Part shown: one piece after another, positions 23,787-23,851 of the stretch | Position numbering within the stretch: position 1 is the stretch's first letter | How the letters are laid out: each line of letters opens with the position of its first letter | Source: Lachnospiraceae bacterium | GTDB lineage: Bacteria; Bacillota_A; Clostridia; Lachnospirales; Lachnospiraceae | Length of the DNA: 23,851 bases | NCBI GenBank assembly: GCA_003446335.1 | Contig: DMAZ01000170.1 | Span: 1-23,851, forward strand | Reading direction: 5' to 3' | The notes under the pieces: generated by a model | What the model was told of the DNA's origin: nothing | Seen by the model: the letters and a program-made list of their open reading frames with translations, nothing else | The model's database searches: none | Program-made: the position numbers and the translations under genes

Positions 23787-23851
23787 ATATAAGCATGACA
23801 AACATGTTTCCCTTTGGTGTGTGGATCAAAATCTACCGGCTTACGAAGATT
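23787..23851. other. Window-edge sequence, nothing assigned
   Basis: These 65 bases do not give a recognisable tRNA or open frame on either strand. They may be a spacer or the 3' end of a further gene beyond the window. Confidence 0.3.

Noticed and set aside
23787..23851. Possible fourth tRNA at the window edge
   Set aside because: No acceptor, anticodon or T-arm pairing could be built on either strand from the visible bases.

Overview
The window looks like chromosome of a low-to-mid GC Firmicute, most likely a Clostridia member of the Lachnospiraceae type. The reasons are the block rho - rpmE - DUF1385 membrane protein - prmC - prfA, a zinc-binding (CxC/CxxC) L31, a Rho with a long acidic insert, a DeoR-type fruR-fruK-fruA operon, strong AGGAGG ribosome sites and frequent TTG starts. 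The family assignment is inference. Every gene I can support, including three tRNAs, lies on the minus strand, so genes are read from high to low coordinates.

In transcription order: (1) 23851-23632 holds tRNA-Gln(UUG) and tRNA-Lys(UUU), closed by a strong intrinsic terminator at about 23577-23619. (2) 23451-16415 is a six-gene surface-polymer operon: a small Wzz-like chain-length protein, a DegT-family sugar aminotransferase, two paralogous sugar-transfer-associated ATP-grasp enzymes in tandem, a Wzy/O-antigen-ligase-type membrane protein and a Wzx-type flippase. It contains no glycosyltransferase and no initiating phosphosugar transferase. It lies between tRNA genes on both sides. (3) 16397-11800 has a promoter, tRNA-Leu(UAG), trkA, trkH and rho in close succession. 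(4) 11769-7561 has the rpmE promoter, rpmE, a terminator in the gap, then a DUF1385 protein, prmC, prfA and a nucleotidyltransferase, overlapping or nearly touching. (5) 7560-3621 has a leader with an inverted repeat, glmM, a TPR lipoprotein and hflX, ending in a clear terminator. (6) 3516-1 is the fructose operon: a promoter overlapped by three 10-bp operator-like repeats, fruR, fruK, a structured gap and the first 495 codons of fruA, which runs off the window.

How the parts work together: FruA imports and phosphorylates fructose to fructose-1-phosphate, FruK makes fructose-1,6-bisphosphate, and FruR is the likely repressor. GlmM makes glucosamine-1-phosphate for cell-wall precursors. TrkA/TrkH form a potassium uptake channel and its nucleotide-binding gate. 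PrmC methylates the release factor encoded next to it (PrfA). The most unusual region is the Wzz/DegT/2x ATP-grasp/Wzy/Wzx operon. It looks like an export-and-assembly module with an amino-sugar enzyme and two predicted carboxylate-amine ligases, and may make an amide-modified glycan of unknown structure.

Several starts were reset from ribosome-site spacing. Four are TTG: the DUF1385 protein, the TPR lipoprotein, the Wzy-like protein and the Wzz-like protein. No insertion sequence, CRISPR array, prophage gene or plus-strand gene was found.
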